The position numbers were made by a program, and so were the translations under genes. A stretch of 64,000 nucleotides of DNA. Source: Viscum album (taxonomy: Eukaryota > Streptophyta > Magnoliopsida > Santalales > Viscaceae). Of the stretch, positions 1 to 11,321 are shown one piece after another (position 1 is the first letter of the stretch; the number at the start of each line of letters is the position of its first letter). The notes under the pieces were generated by a model, which saw only the letters and a program-made list of their open reading frames with translations, was not told where the DNA came from and made no database searches. The DNA lies in assembly GCA_963277665.1 (NCBI GenBank), contig OY728119.1, positions 312,128,206 through 312,192,205 of the forward strand, given 5' to 3'.

Positions 1-530
1 ACTCTCTCAAGGACTTGGTCAATGAATGGTAAGGGGAAATTGTCCTTCTTAGTGAATGAGTTTAGCTTCCTATAGTCGATGAAGACTCTACAGCCACTAC
101 TCACCCTAGTTGGAAGAATATCTCCATCCTTATTGGTTATCACAGTGATTCCTACCTTCTTGGTAACCACTTAGATTGGGCTCACCTACTCACTCTCAGC
201 TATGGGATAGATGATACCGACTTTTAAAAATTTCAAAAGTTATTTTCTCCCTACTTCCATGAGATTAGGATTGATTCACCATTGAGGTTGATGACATGGC
301 TTTGAATCAGATTCTAGAACAATCCTATGAGTCATGATTAGTGGGATAATCCCAGGAATATCAGTCAGGGTCCAACCAATGGCTTTCTTATGTTTCCTAA
401 GGACATCTAGAAGCATCCTCTCATGATTGGATTCAAGAGAAGAATAAATTATAATAGGAAGCGTTCTATTTTCTTATAGGAAGGCATACTTAAGTGTAGA
501 AGGAAGTTATTTCAATTCAAGATCAGGTTG
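1..530 (-). pseudogene. Athila-like reverse transcriptase, N-terminal part
   Basis: Minus-strand translation of about 1-240 gives GIIYPIAESE, a stop, VSPI, a second stop, VVTKKVGITVITNKDGD, then the RT block CRVFIDYRKLN and PLPFIDQVLER at the very left edge. These are the first RT motifs of gypsy elements; the catalytic YxDD block would be beyond base 1. The two stops replace residues that are W and Q in relatives, each one base change away (TGG or CAG to a stop). The stretch of about 240-530 is the low-conservation linker between protease and RT. Confidence 0.8.
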
Positions 531-532
531 GT

Positions 533-1790
533 TCAAAATTTCAGCAGAATATTGGGACATTGTCTCAAGATCAATTTATTTTTTAGAGCTTCAGATAGGA
601 TTGATTCCCCACATGTAGAAGTTTCATCTACAAGATTGGTTTGATCAGATTTAGGGAATGAAGTTTTATTGGTCTCCATGAAAGTGGTTTCCTGAAAGGT
701 TTCACTAATTGTTAGACTTAAGACTTCATCATAAGAGAAATTTGAAAATGATTCAATCCAAGGAGATAAAATTCCTTCATGTGAACAAAGTAAATCAATC
801 TCATCCTGACTTAAACATCCATCAAATATTCCTTGATGTTCTATGGATTCATTATCAATTCTTCCTATCATATTTACTTCATGAATGTCCTCATCATCCC
901 CTATTTGTGAGCTTATATTATAGATGTTAGAGTCTAGAATCATGTTTCCAAAGGTGATGGTCATGTTCCTGTTTCAAACTCGGATAATAGAGTTGATTGT
1001 TGCAAGGAAGTGACGACCAAGGATGATTGGGATTTGTTCCTTATTTCCTAAGTTTGGATGGTTGTCAAGGACAATGAAGTCAGTAGGGTAGATGAAGTTT
1101 TCAACCTTTACTAGAACATCCTTTTAAATCCCCTTTGGAACCCTAATGATATGATTAGAAAGTTGAAGTGTGACAGATGTGGGTTGGAGCTATTCTAGTC
1201 CTAACTGGCAGTACAAAGCATAGGGAATGAGATTGAGACTATCACCTAGGTCACACAAGGCCTTGAAAACTTTTCTCTCTCCTAGTTCAACATTGATGTA
1301 AGGGAAACCTGGGTCTTTCAACTTAGGAGGAATGGTCCCTTGAATGGTGGTACTCACATTAGCAACCAAAAGTACTTGGTTTTTATGTGAATTTTTTTTA
1401 AAAGTGCACAGGTCCTTAAGGTACTTTGAGTAGGCAGGTATGGTTTGGATTACATCGAGAAGGGGAATGTTCAATTTGACTTGTGAGAAGATTTCCCTCA
1501 ATTTTTCACACAATTCAGGCTTGCGTTTCCCCCTCATGGATTGAGGAAATGGTGCAGTTTGTGGGGTTGTTTGTTGAAGAGTTGTTTCTTTGACAATGTT
1601 ATCATGTTTTTTAGTTTGATCATTTGGTTCATTTGAATTTTCATCCAAGTTTGAATCTTTATATGGGTTCTAAATTAGTTGTTTAGGTTTCTCAATTGAT
1701 TTCCCACTTCTTAAAACAGTCAAAACCTTTAGTTGTTCATGAGTTGTTTGAGTACAACTTGACTCTCCCCTTGAATTTGAGGATGGTACC
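533..1790 (-). pseudogene. Athila-like aspartic protease region and linker
   Basis: The minus-strand reading from 1648 down to 1190 contains FKALCDLGDSLNLIPYALY, the retropepsin-like active-site block of Athila elements. The residue after Asp-Leu-Gly is Asp where relatives carry Ala, so the active site may be damaged. Further on (about 1190-970) the reading continues through stops into PIILGRHFLATI, the usual end of the protease domain (ILGRxFLAT). The 143-codon open stretch 533-964 follows and is acidic and serine-rich, as expected for the protease-RT linker; it has no recognised domain of its own. At least two stops break the region. Confidence 0.75.
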
Positions 1791-3294
1791 GCCTGAGTAG
1801 GCATGAGTGCCTTTCCAGTTTTGATGGTTTGAAGTTATTATTTAAGGAAATATACTTTTGAGTTCATTCTTTCCATTTGTTTTCATAGTTGTTCTAGTAG
1901 GATTTGTAGAATAGTTTGGGTTGGTGCTTGAGAAGATTGGTTTATCCCAGGGGAATATTTTGAAGGTGGGATGGTTTGTTGAAAATGGACTGGTGGTTGT
2001 TGGTATTGGTTAGTTTGGGTTTGGAACTGGTTATGGGTTTTGTAGTTCTGATGGGGGTAAGGATTTTTTCCCTGTGGTTAGCTAGGTTGTTGGTCATCTT
2101 TCTAGTGGAAGTCTAGGTGGTCATTATACCTTAGGTTGAAGTTGTTTTGGTATTGAGGCTTTTGAAAGTTCAAAGAATTTACATACACTGGGGGTCCTCC
2201 TAAAAGAACATCCTTAATGGATGGAATGGTTGGGCAGTTTTCTGTCTTATGGTCATGTTTGTCACAAATTGTGCAAACAGGGTCTACAGTTTGGATTTCA
2301 TGGACTTTCCTAAGGTCTATCTCTCCAACCTTCCTATAGAGTGCTACGAGTTTAGCCCCAAGGCTTTCCTCTTCTATAAATTTATTAATTTCAGTAGTTA
2401 TTTGTGGATTTTCATAATAAGGTGAAGTTCCCCATGTCTAGTTTTGTTCAACAAGGATTTCCAGATACTCGTAAGCATCATTTGGGGCTTTATTTTTAAA
2501 AGTTCCATTACACATCATGTCAATGAATTGTTTGTTCCCCGGACCCAACCCTTCATAGAAAATTCTCACTTTTTCAGGAATAGAAAAACCATGGTGTGGA
2601 ACCATGTTTAGAGTATCTTTGAACCTCTCCCATGTTTCTTAGAATGACTCTCCTTCTTTTTCAGAAAATATTTGGATGCTCTTTTTATGTGCAATTGTTT
2701 TACGGGGGGGGGGGGGGTATTTTTTTTGTAGAATTCTCTTTGTAGTTGGTCCCAAGAGTTGATGGATGATGATATCAAATTGTTTAGACAATTTTTAGCT
2801 CGATACTTTAAATAAAAAATAAATATCCTCATCTTAGCTGATTCTAGTTGATGTGAGGGACACATGGTTTCTACAATGTCATTGAACTCCTTAACGTTAA
2901 GGTAGGGCATCTCGGACTCCATTCCATGGAATGTGGGAAGATGGTTTAGGACATGGTGTTTAAATATGTAGTTGGAATCTCCTATGGAGTTGTGTCTAAT
3001 TCATGAGGGGCCATTGGTCTAGATATGTGTGAGGTAGTCATTCATTGTTTGATCAACTACATTCCCCAAGTTTGGTGCTGCCTCATTTGGATTTCCATTT
3101 TGGTTCCCACCCGGGTTTATGAGTTGGTTTCTTTGAAGAACTTCCATTGAAATGGGATCAATTGTTGACTCATGAAAATTAGGAATATTAGGATCTAATG
3201 TAAAGAGTTCCCTTGGTGTACTTGACTCCCTAACCCCAGGACTATCCACCCTAACTAGACGGTTTGATTGGTCATGAGTGTAGGCGGACATGCG
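1791..3294 (-). pseudogene. Athila-like gag polyprotein, broken
   Basis: The likely start is the Met at 3292-3294, about 100 bases inside the primer site; an upstream Met at 3441 lies in the LTR and is unlikely. The reading gives an N-terminal disordered part, then the retrotransposon gag core around 2608-2922 (LNVKEFNDIVETM, LESAKMRIFIFYLKYRAKNCL, WDQLQREFY). A complete CCHC zinc knuckle, C-x2-C-x4-H-x4-C, lies at 2234-2275. Stops occur near 3018 and elsewhere. A run of 14 G (2704-2717) encodes the proline run and is a likely slippage point. Gag forms the particle and binds genomic RNA. Confidence 0.75.
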
Positions 3295-3395
3295 CCAAAA
3301 GAAAAAAAAATGAGAAAGGAAAAAGATAAGAGAATTTGGATGAGAATAGAAGAAATGGGGGATAATAGAATGAGTGTTTATATGACTTACTTGGG

Positions 3396-3413
3396 TCCCC
3401 ATAAATGACGCCA
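3396..3413 (-). other. primer-binding site, tRNA-Asp type
   Basis: Minus-strand TGGCGTCATTTATGGGGA resembles the TGGCGCCGTTGCCGGGGA primer site complementary to the 3' end of tRNA-Asp that Athila and Tat elements use. It begins 5 bases inside the proposed LTR end, a gap also seen in that group. Four to five mismatches are present, so the site is decayed or variant. Confidence 0.7.
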
Positions 3414-3418
3414 AAATT

Positions 3419-5147
3419 TGGTCTCGCCCAAATTTACCCAAGATTTAGGGTTAAGCAGTCGCTTGTAGTTTAGCTTGGGTTGTCGATTCCTTAGAGACCT
3501 AAGAAGTAACCTAAAGACACGTACATTATATGGAATGTTTTTGGCTATTAAGTGGCCAAATTTGGATTGATTTTAGATGGGTTTAAATGAAAAATAAAAT
3601 TCTTAAGTGAATTCAAACTATGATAAGGGTTGATCCTAGGTTATTACAAGGGGTGGATTAGATGCATTCTTTAAAAAAAATATTTCAATTTCTTATATTT
3701 GAGATGGGTTCATTTAAGGAGATAAAAAATAATAATCACTTACTGGTTTAATGCCCACACAACCTAATAATAATAAACTATACACTTGATGGACCAAAGT
3801 TTTGATCACTTTAAGGTAAAGGTTCATATTAGCACTTGAAGTGTGTGACCTTAAATTCAATAAGGATGAAGAGGTTTTAAAGTCATCAAATAAAAATATC
3901 ATTTAAAATAATTGATTAGAAATTAATGGAGTGAGAAATAACATCCAATATAGACCCTTTCTACTCCCTTGGATCAACCCATAAGTGGGTTAGCCCTCCA
4001 TTGATCCTATGGTTTCAATGGAAGCGGGAAGTAGACTCATGAGGGGGGAATTGGAGAAGTAAAAAAAAACAATGAAATAATGATCACTCCACCATTGTGT
4101 GATAATATCACAAGGGATGGTGTGAACAAGTTCACACATTGAACCAACAGTATCAAAGTGATATTAAAAACAACAGAATAAGAGTAATAGAAGAACTTTT
4201 ATTAGGAAACTAAAGTGAATTGAACAACTTACATGTGAAAGACAAACTTGAGACAACAAAATCGCAGCATAACATTACAATGAAAGGAAGCTCAAAAGGT
4301 TATGAACTTATTCACCACCACTACCTTAAATTGGAATTTTGGGATCCTTGGGTAGAGCCTCTAACAGTACAAAGCATCCCACTTGATCATGGTAGGCCTA
4401 GGGTGGTGGAAAGTAAGGGAGAGTTGACTTTTTTATCCTTGACTCAAAATGGAATCCAACTTGCATCCACCGAACAGACATGCCTAGATGGCCTTCTAGA
4501 TGGCCGAATTACTGCAGTACATAGAAGAAAAAAGTTAATATCCAGATGTATCCTAGAGCTCTGTAAAATTTCAGCCCAAATGAATTTGTGGTTTCCTAGA
4601 TATGATTAAATTGGTGGGTTGTTTTTTTGGGCCGCAGAATCTAGCCCATAATTTTATCTCTAACTTGGGCTGCCTGAATAACAACAATGGAGGCCAAATT
4701 AGCACTGATTTATGGATAATTATACATTCCTATATATTTCTTCTATCATCCAAATAAAGTTTGGCTTCATTGGGCTCGTATTTTGGGCCCCACATTCTCA
4801 TCAGTGGGCTGGTGTCCAATATGCCTTCTCCAAAATTGTTTGCATGAAATCCCATTTTGTTGGTCTTCTAATGTGAATCTTCCAACACTCCAAAAGTATG
4901 AATTATTCCCAATATAATGTGAAACCTTAAAATTAAATATAAAAATAAAATCAAGATCATTGGGTACTTTAAATGATGTTAAAAATTGTACCATATAATA
5001 GTGCATTTTAAGAAGGAATTATAATCATAATATGAAATGATGTTCAAAGTGTAAAATGCACTAAAATGGTGTTTATGAATAATAAAGCACATGAATATTA
5101 TACATATTAAAAATAAATATTAACCTAATTCAGTGGCTAATAAGACA
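3419..5147 (-). repeat. 5' LTR of the Athila-like element
   Basis: On the minus strand the proposed LTR starts TGTCTTATTAGCC (5147 downward) and ends GAGACCA at 3419, so it has TG...CA ends and is about 1.73 kb. The right boundary was chosen because clear homology to the copia 3' LTR begins immediately after it at 5148/5149. No second copy is in the window to confirm the ends. The region is AT-rich and non-coding. Confidence 0.65.
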
Positions 5148-5954
5148 TTAAAATAATTATTTTCAAGATGGTAAATAATTATTAGTTGGTACAAGATAAA
5201 ATAATAATGACGCTGCTATTATTTTTTGACGCGTAATTTTATTCATAATTCCGTTTTACGAAAATTGGTGCACCATAAATAATGATGAGGTATTATTATT
5301 ATGAGAATAAGTTTTCTCTAAGTTCATGAATGTATTTAATTACTGTTATGCAATTAAATATTGTAACAAAAGTTCCATGCATACAAATAGACAAGTATGT
5401 CTATTATGCCATGGTGAACACACCGCGCGCTTGGTGAATTGAGAATTGTTGAGCTAAACAATTTCTCTCTCGAATCCTCTTCCTTCCCCTCTCAATAATG
5501 ATAGACATTCTTCAAGGCCGAAGAACAAGCAATTAATAACGACCGGTACAAGAAACTCGCTTCACCACACTTGCACCTGAAGAATGAGTGGCGTCGATTG
5601 GAGGCCATCAGAGCACGTGTGAATCATCTCTAGAGGGATTCTAGCTTTGGATCCTCACAAGCACAATGAGATAATCTGGAAGGGTCATTCCGAACAATCA
5701 AAATCATTGATGAAGAAAATAACAAAGATCCAAGTATTCTTTTCTTTATGAAATTAATTAAATTAATTATAAACATGATGTGCAAGATCATCTCTAAAGA
5801 TTTTGGGTCTCTTCCTTCTTTATCTAAATCTTTGATTCTATTCCATGGAGATTGGCGTTCATCGTCATATTGATCCTGTAATAATCATTGATAATGGTAA
5901 AAATTAAATTCGGGTACCGTCCCAACCATGCTTCCACTGCACCTGAAACCTTCA
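5148..5954 (+). repeat. copia 5' LTR, 3' portion only
   Basis: This copy matches the last 806 bases of the 3' LTR and ends with CCTTCA, two bases before the primer site. The first 1.18 kb of the LTR is absent; the break falls at the end of the Athila LTR. The TATA box of the 3' copy (TATAAATA at 13464) reads with C in place of the second T here (about 5381-5389), which would weaken the promoter. Confidence 0.85.
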
Positions 5955-5956
5955 AG

Positions 5957-5968
5957 TGGTATCAGAGC
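5957..5968 (+). other. primer-binding site, initiator tRNA-Met
   Basis: TGGTATCAGAGC lies two bases inside the 5' LTR end and is an exact match to the usual complement of the initiator tRNA-Met 3' end used by most copia and chromovirus elements. Confidence 0.95.
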
Positions 5969-8130
5969 AGTTACATCATAGTTTATAATTATTTAAATAT
6001 TTTGTTGATGATTTACACATTTAATAATTTAGTTGTTTCAATTCAAGTTAATCGTTCTGCAAATCTGAATCTCGAGATATGTTCCTCATATTTCATTTCT
6101 CGTTCACCTTACATAAATGATATTTTCTTTTAATTTTGATTAAAATAAAATAGAGGATCTCATCTGGAGGTGCCAAAGGTTCCTGGCCATACAATACCAG
6201 AACACATGACATGTATTCGGCAGTACATGCCATGTATCCAAGGTTCAATGCACCAGGTCTGGTCCTCCAAACCAAGTCTTGTCATTGGAGTTTGTCTAAG
6301 TCTTAATGACTTTGTGTGTTAACCAGGAACAAGTGGCACGAGGTTTCCAAATTACATGCCATGTGGCCAACTGGACACGACGTGTAGTCCCTTTAGGTTA
6401 GGGTTGGACCGTGTACCCCGTACACGACTTTCCCAATTGGAGACTGTGTAACTAGAAATTACACGGTGTGTGGCCCACTGGACACACTATGTACTCCAAA
6501 GATTTCTGAATTACACTCACACACCATTTCCTTGGGCATGTACTTAGGATGGACGATGAAAAATAGTACACACCATGTAATTGGAACTACACGCCGTGTA
6601 CTCATCGAAATTACACAGATTTATTAAAATTTATTATTATATTATACAAACCATTGAGACATGTACCATCATGTGGGTATAGAGCTGAGACACAACACGT
6701 GATAGATGTTTTATATATATGTGTTTAATTTAACATCTGCGTAATGTTCATTTCTACTCATTGGGTAGTTATGAATAAGAATTCACTGGGCTGCCTCCAA
6801 GGTACAAGTTACGTACAAAGATAATTTTAAATGAATTTATTTGTTTAAAATTATTATGGATTAGAATCTCAAGGAAATTCAGAAAAGGGTTTAAGATAAA
6901 ATGATTAATTAATTAAAGATAATAATTAATTGATTTGAGTGTGATTTATCTTAAACAAGAATGATTAAAGAATTTAATGATAGTTTTATTTATACGTAAA
7001 TATCATTGTATGTTTGGATGATCATGATCTAGACCAAGACCTTTGTATGTGGATGGTTTATTATAATTAATTTATTTAAATTAAATTTGTTGGCCTGCAA
7101 GCCTTCTCCTCATTAATATGTAGGGCCTGAATGCCCAAGGTTTCTTTAATGTAAAACCCCCTTTTACCCCTGACCTTCATGCGAGTTAAAAAAAGAATAT
7201 TTAATAGATGGAACTTCCAAGATATTGGAGGTAGTTCAAGCTGGAGCTGAGACGAAACCAATCCCAGGAGATACAGAGGTGGACGGGTGGAAAGTTGTAA
7301 ACAAAAACCCAAAAGGTTCAAGATGTTTCTCCCCTAGGTCAGGGTTAGTTTATCAACCGCTAGATAAACTAACCATTATAAAAGATCATGATCATTCCCT
7401 TTATTTTATTTTTGTCAGTTTCATGGTTTATCATTATGGATGTATTATCACGATAACATAATTAATTAATTAAACAAGCATTCAAGATGGAACTAAAATA
7501 AACCAGAATTATGCAAAAATATTATCAAGACATGGTTAATCACTTAAGTAAGTTCCACTTAATATTAAAAATCATGTGACAATGATAATAAGAAATTCAT
7601 GCATAAGAGAAAAAAATACCTCAAATAAAATATTAAGTCAGACGAATCCTTCCGTTACTTGATTAATGGAAAAACTCAATAAAACTATGTGTTTGACCAA
7701 CCCTTGTTGGGAAACTTACTTTTATATAGGAAGCCCTTATGAAAGGTTTTAGGTTAATTTAACCATATTACATCAATAGGAGTAGCCCTTGCTAGACTTG
7801 GTGTAATATTAGAGGTAAGAGTTGAGGAAATCCAAAATTCATGATTTTAGGATTGGGGATTCCACTCAATATATCAAGGGGCTGCAAGCCTACAGTTAGC
7901 AAAGACCTTTCTACCTAAATACCTTCTAATAGCTTGACCAACCCTTGTTGGGGTTATGCGAAGGGGAATATGGATCCTTGCCTCTAGAATGTCATGTTAA
8001 CTGGACATTTCGAGTTCAATGGTGAGGACCATTAGGACTTGATAAAATAGTGGGAGTGTTAATAAAAATTTATTATTTCTCATAAAATGTAATCAAGAAA
8101 GTACTAATGATTTAATCTTTTAATTGTAGA
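5969..8130 (+). other. copia 5' leader, non-coding
   Basis: About 2.1 kb between primer site and gag without a recognisable protein. The part at about 6190-6610 carries roughly nine variants of the dyad ACACGCCGTGT (for example ACACGACGTGTAGT, ACACGCCGTGTACT, ACATGCCATGTA). The 19-base direct repeat TTGACCAACCCTTGTTGGG occurs at 7693-7711 and 7934-7952; each copy can form a five-base-pair hairpin (CCAAC/GTTGG). The remainder is AT-rich. Confidence 0.7.
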
Positions 8131-8947
8131 ATAAAAATTACAAGCTCGTCAACCATACTATCCCTGTTATCAATTCTAGATAAAAACAACATCCTCACCG
8201 ACAGTAACTTTCAGGAATGGTTTAGATGCCTTCGGGTTATCCTACACCATGAGTGGAAGTCTTACGTGCTAGAGTTAGCATTACCTGATCCGCCTACCAA
8301 AGAGGCGAGTGATAAGGATTTCATGGTCTATGAGAAACATATGAATGACGCGGTTGAAGTTCAATGTTTGATGCTATCATCAATGTATAGTGAGCTCATG
8401 AAGTGTCATGAAAACACGGATGCTTATAGAATGTTTGAGCACCTCCTTGGTCTTTACTAGGAGAGAGAAAGACAGGAAAGGTTTGAGATATATAAGGCAC
8501 TCTTTCAGAGTAATCTTGGAGAAGGTGCCCCAGCTGGGCCTCATGTAGTCAAAATCATTGGCTACATTGATCACCTGGAGGTTCTAGGGTTTAAACTCCT
8601 CGAAGAACTGGGTACTAATCTCATTCTCACATCACTCCCTCATATCTTCTCTAACTTTGTTTTCAATTTCAATATGAAAAACATTGAGAAGTCTCTATCT
8701 GATATTCTTATCCTTATTCACCAAGTGGACAAAGATATGAAGCACAAAAAATTCTTCTGTCCTTATGGTGAATAAGAGGAAAGGGAAGATGAAGAGATTT
8801 AATACCAAAGCTTCTTCATGGCCTTCCAAGAATAGGAAGATCAAAGGGGAGACAAAGTAATAGAAGGATATTTGTTTTTCATGTGGCAAGAAGGGCCACT
8901 GGAATAAGAACTACACCCAGTCTAAGAAGCAAGGGGAATCTTCAGGT
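8130..8947 (+). pseudogene. copia gag, broken
   Basis: The reading gives SILDKNNILTDSNFQEWFRCLR, the usual N-terminal copia gag block, continues through 8266-8460, passes a stop at 8458, and resumes with LTSLPHIFSNFVFNFNM and the leucine-rich IEKSLSDILILIHQ segment. The zinc knuckle at 8873-8914 reads C-x2-C-x4-H-x4-Y; the last zinc ligand, normally Cys, is Tyr (one base change). Further stops occur near 8775 and 8860. Gag would package the element RNA; this copy cannot make a full product. Confidence 0.85.
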
Positions 8948-9382
8948 GTGTTTGTTATCGAATTCAGTATATATTTTTCTAAAAATTGGGTATTAGATAC
9001 AACTTGTGGTGCTCACATATGTATCAAAATACATGAACCAAGTAGATTCAGGAAGATTTACCGAGGGGAGGTAGATCTACAAGCAGTTAACAGAGCCAGA
9101 CTTGTTGTTGTAGCTGTCGGGGACTACCACCTCACACTACCAACTGGGATGATCTTGGTGTTAAAGGGTTGTTATTATGTGCCTTATATTACTAAAAACA
9201 TTATTTCTGTATCCATGTTATATACATATGGACTTGTTTTCAAGTTTGTAAATGAATGTTTCTTCTTTTACAAAGATAGCATTTATTTTGGTAGGGCACA
9301 TTTATACAAAGGTCTTTACGTGTTGGATTACACAAACCAAGTAATGGAAATCAATAACAAAGATACTTCACATGACTCATAA
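8948..9382 (+). pseudogene. copia aspartic protease and GAG-pre-integrase region
   Basis: An open stretch of 144 codons begins with KNWVLDTTCGAHIC. The copia protease active site is D-T/S-G; here the Gly is Thr (codons 8996-9004), so the protease is probably inactive. The segment continues through the conserved LKGCYYVPYITKNIISVSML block, typical of the protease end and the pre-integrase domain. The frame stays the same into the integrase zinc-binding part after a stop at 9380. Confidence 0.85.
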
Positions 9383-10360
9383 TACACCCAAATTTGGAAT
9401 CACTAGCTAGGTCATGTAAATGAGAAACGATTGACAAAGTTACATCAAGATGGGTATTTAGATTCTTTCAAACTAAAACCACTTGGAGTATGTCATGCAT
9501 GTTTACAAGGAAAAATGACCAAAGCCCCATTTAGTGGGAAAGGTGAAAGGGCTAAAGAACTTATTGAACTGGTTCATACTGATGTGTGTGGACCATTTAT
9601 AGTTGAAGAAAGGGGAGGGTACTCATACTTCATAACTTTTACTGATGATTTTAACAGATATGGATATATCTACTTAATGAGGTATAAGTTGGATTCTTTT
9701 GATAAGTTCAAAGAATACAAGAATTAAGTTGAGAACCATCTTGGTAAGAATATTAAGAAACTTCACTTAGACCGAGGTGGATAATATCTTAATCAAGAAT
9801 TCATTGATTACTTACGGGAGTTTGGGATCCTATCCCAAATCACTCCTCCAAACACGCCCCAGTGGAATGGTGTGATCGAAAAGAGGAACCAAACCCTTTG
9901 GACATGGTGAGATCAATGATGAGTCATGCGAGTCTTCCATTATCCTTTTGGGGATATGCATTACAAACAGTGACAAAAATACTAATCCAAGTACTAACTA
10001 AAACAATAAATGGTATTCCATACGAGTTCTGGAGTGGAATAAAATCCATGTTATTAAATTTACATGTGTGGGGAAGTGAAGTGTTTGTTAAGGCCTCTTC
10101 AGGTAACAAACTCGCACCCTGAGACACAAAGTGTACCTTTATAGGATACCCCAAGGAAACAAGGGGATATTACATATAAAAACCCTCATACAAAAAGGAT
10201 ATCATGGAAAGACATGCCATATTCCTTGAGAGGGATCACATCTCAAAAAGAGATAGTGGGAGTGAGATAGACTTTGATGAAGTTGAGGCTCAATGTACAC
10301 AAGAGTTGGTACAAGAACTAATTCCACAAAGCCCCATGGAAGAAGAATCTATTTCAGAGA
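9383..10360 (+). pseudogene. copia integrase, broken
   Basis: The H-H-C-C domain is visible (GHVNEKRLTKLH, then CHACLQGKMTKAPF). The catalytic core shows the first Asp in LVHTDVCGPF (9581-9583), then ITFTDDFNRYGYIYLM, the second Asp in LHLDRGG just before a stop near 9782, and the Glu in PQWNGVIEKRN after a frame change. So all three DDE residues can be seen but not in one frame. Stops also occur at 9725 and near 10121. The C-terminal part (to about 10360) is poorly conserved. Confidence 0.88.
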
Positions 10361-10379
10361 CATAAGTACTACGTAGGAG

Positions 10380-11321
10380 TACAAGAGGGGTTAGAGAACT
10401 AAAATGGTACAGTTTTATAGTTATCAAGGACGATGACTCATTATTAGTTGATAATAATGATCCTTTAACCTACAAGGAAGCAGTAAGTGGAACAGATGTT
10501 TCCAAGTGTCAAGAAGCCATGAATTATGAAATTGATTCCATATATCAAAACCAAGTCTGGATTTTGGTAGATCCTCTAGTTGATGTAAAGCCTATTGGTT
10601 GAAAATGGGTATTCAAGAAGAAACTGGACATGGAAGGACAAGTCAGTACCTATAAGGCACAAATGGTTGCAAAAGGGTTTAAACATTATCAAGGAATTGA
10701 CTACGATGAAACCTTTTCACCATTTGTAATGCTAAAATCCATCAGAATTCTACTTGCCATTATGGCTTACCATGACTATGATATTTGGAAAATGGATGTC
10801 AAAATAGCTTTCCTTAACAGGAACCTTCATGAAGATGTCTACATGACACAACCTAAAGGGTTTGTGACTCCAAAGATGCTAATAATATATGAAAGTTGAA
10901 AAAATCTATTTATGGATTAAAGAAAGCATCTAGGTCATGGAACATTCGTTTTTATGAAGCTATAACAGAATTTGGTTTTATCAAGAATGAATGTGAGTCT
11001 TGTGTCTACAAAAGGTTTAGTGGGAGTGCAGTCGTTTTTCTAATAGTATATGTTGATGACATATTAATTATTTCAAACGAGATACCAGTCTTACAATTTG
11101 TTAAGGCATGGTTGAATCAATGCTTCTCCATGAAGGAATTGGGAGAGGTGGCATATATTCTTGGGATCAAGATTCATCATGATGGATTCAAGATATTGTT
11201 GGGCCTAAGTCAAAGTACATACATTGATAAGATACTGAAGAGATTCAGTATGGAACAATCCAAGAGGGGATTGTTTCCAGCATCACATGACATTCATCTT
11301 TCCAAGAAAATGTGTCCTTAG
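10380..11321 (+). pseudogene. copia reverse transcriptase, broken
   Basis: Reading starts with the block around EAVSGTDVSKCQEAMNYEID, has a stop where relatives have Trp (near 10600), then KWVFKKKLD, YKAQMVAKGFKHYQGIDYDETFSP and KMDVKIAFLN. A frameshift near 10880-10900 moves the reading to the next frame, which starts KKSIYGLKKASRSWN and carries the catalytic YVDD (Asp pair 11055-11060) intact. RT copies element RNA into cDNA; this copy is dead because of the frameshift and stops. Confidence 0.92.

Larger units (their letters stand above)
1..3418 (-). mobile_element. Athila-like Ty3/gypsy retrotransposon, internal region (runs off left edge)
   Basis: On the minus strand the order from right to left is 5' LTR, primer site, gag with a zinc knuckle, aspartic protease and the start of reverse transcriptase, which is the gypsy order. 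The tRNA-Asp-like primer site and the RT wording (GITVITNKDGD, then TRVSSGCRVFIDYRKLN) point to the Athila group. Only the 5' half is present; RNase H, integrase and the 3' LTR would lie left of base 1. Several in-frame stops show the copy is dead. The superfamily is certain from the RT; the Athila assignment is from recalled family features. Confidence 0.85.

Noticed and set aside
4220..4609. 129-codon plus-strand reading in the Athila LTR
   Set aside because: Antisense to the element, within the LTR, and no recognised domain.
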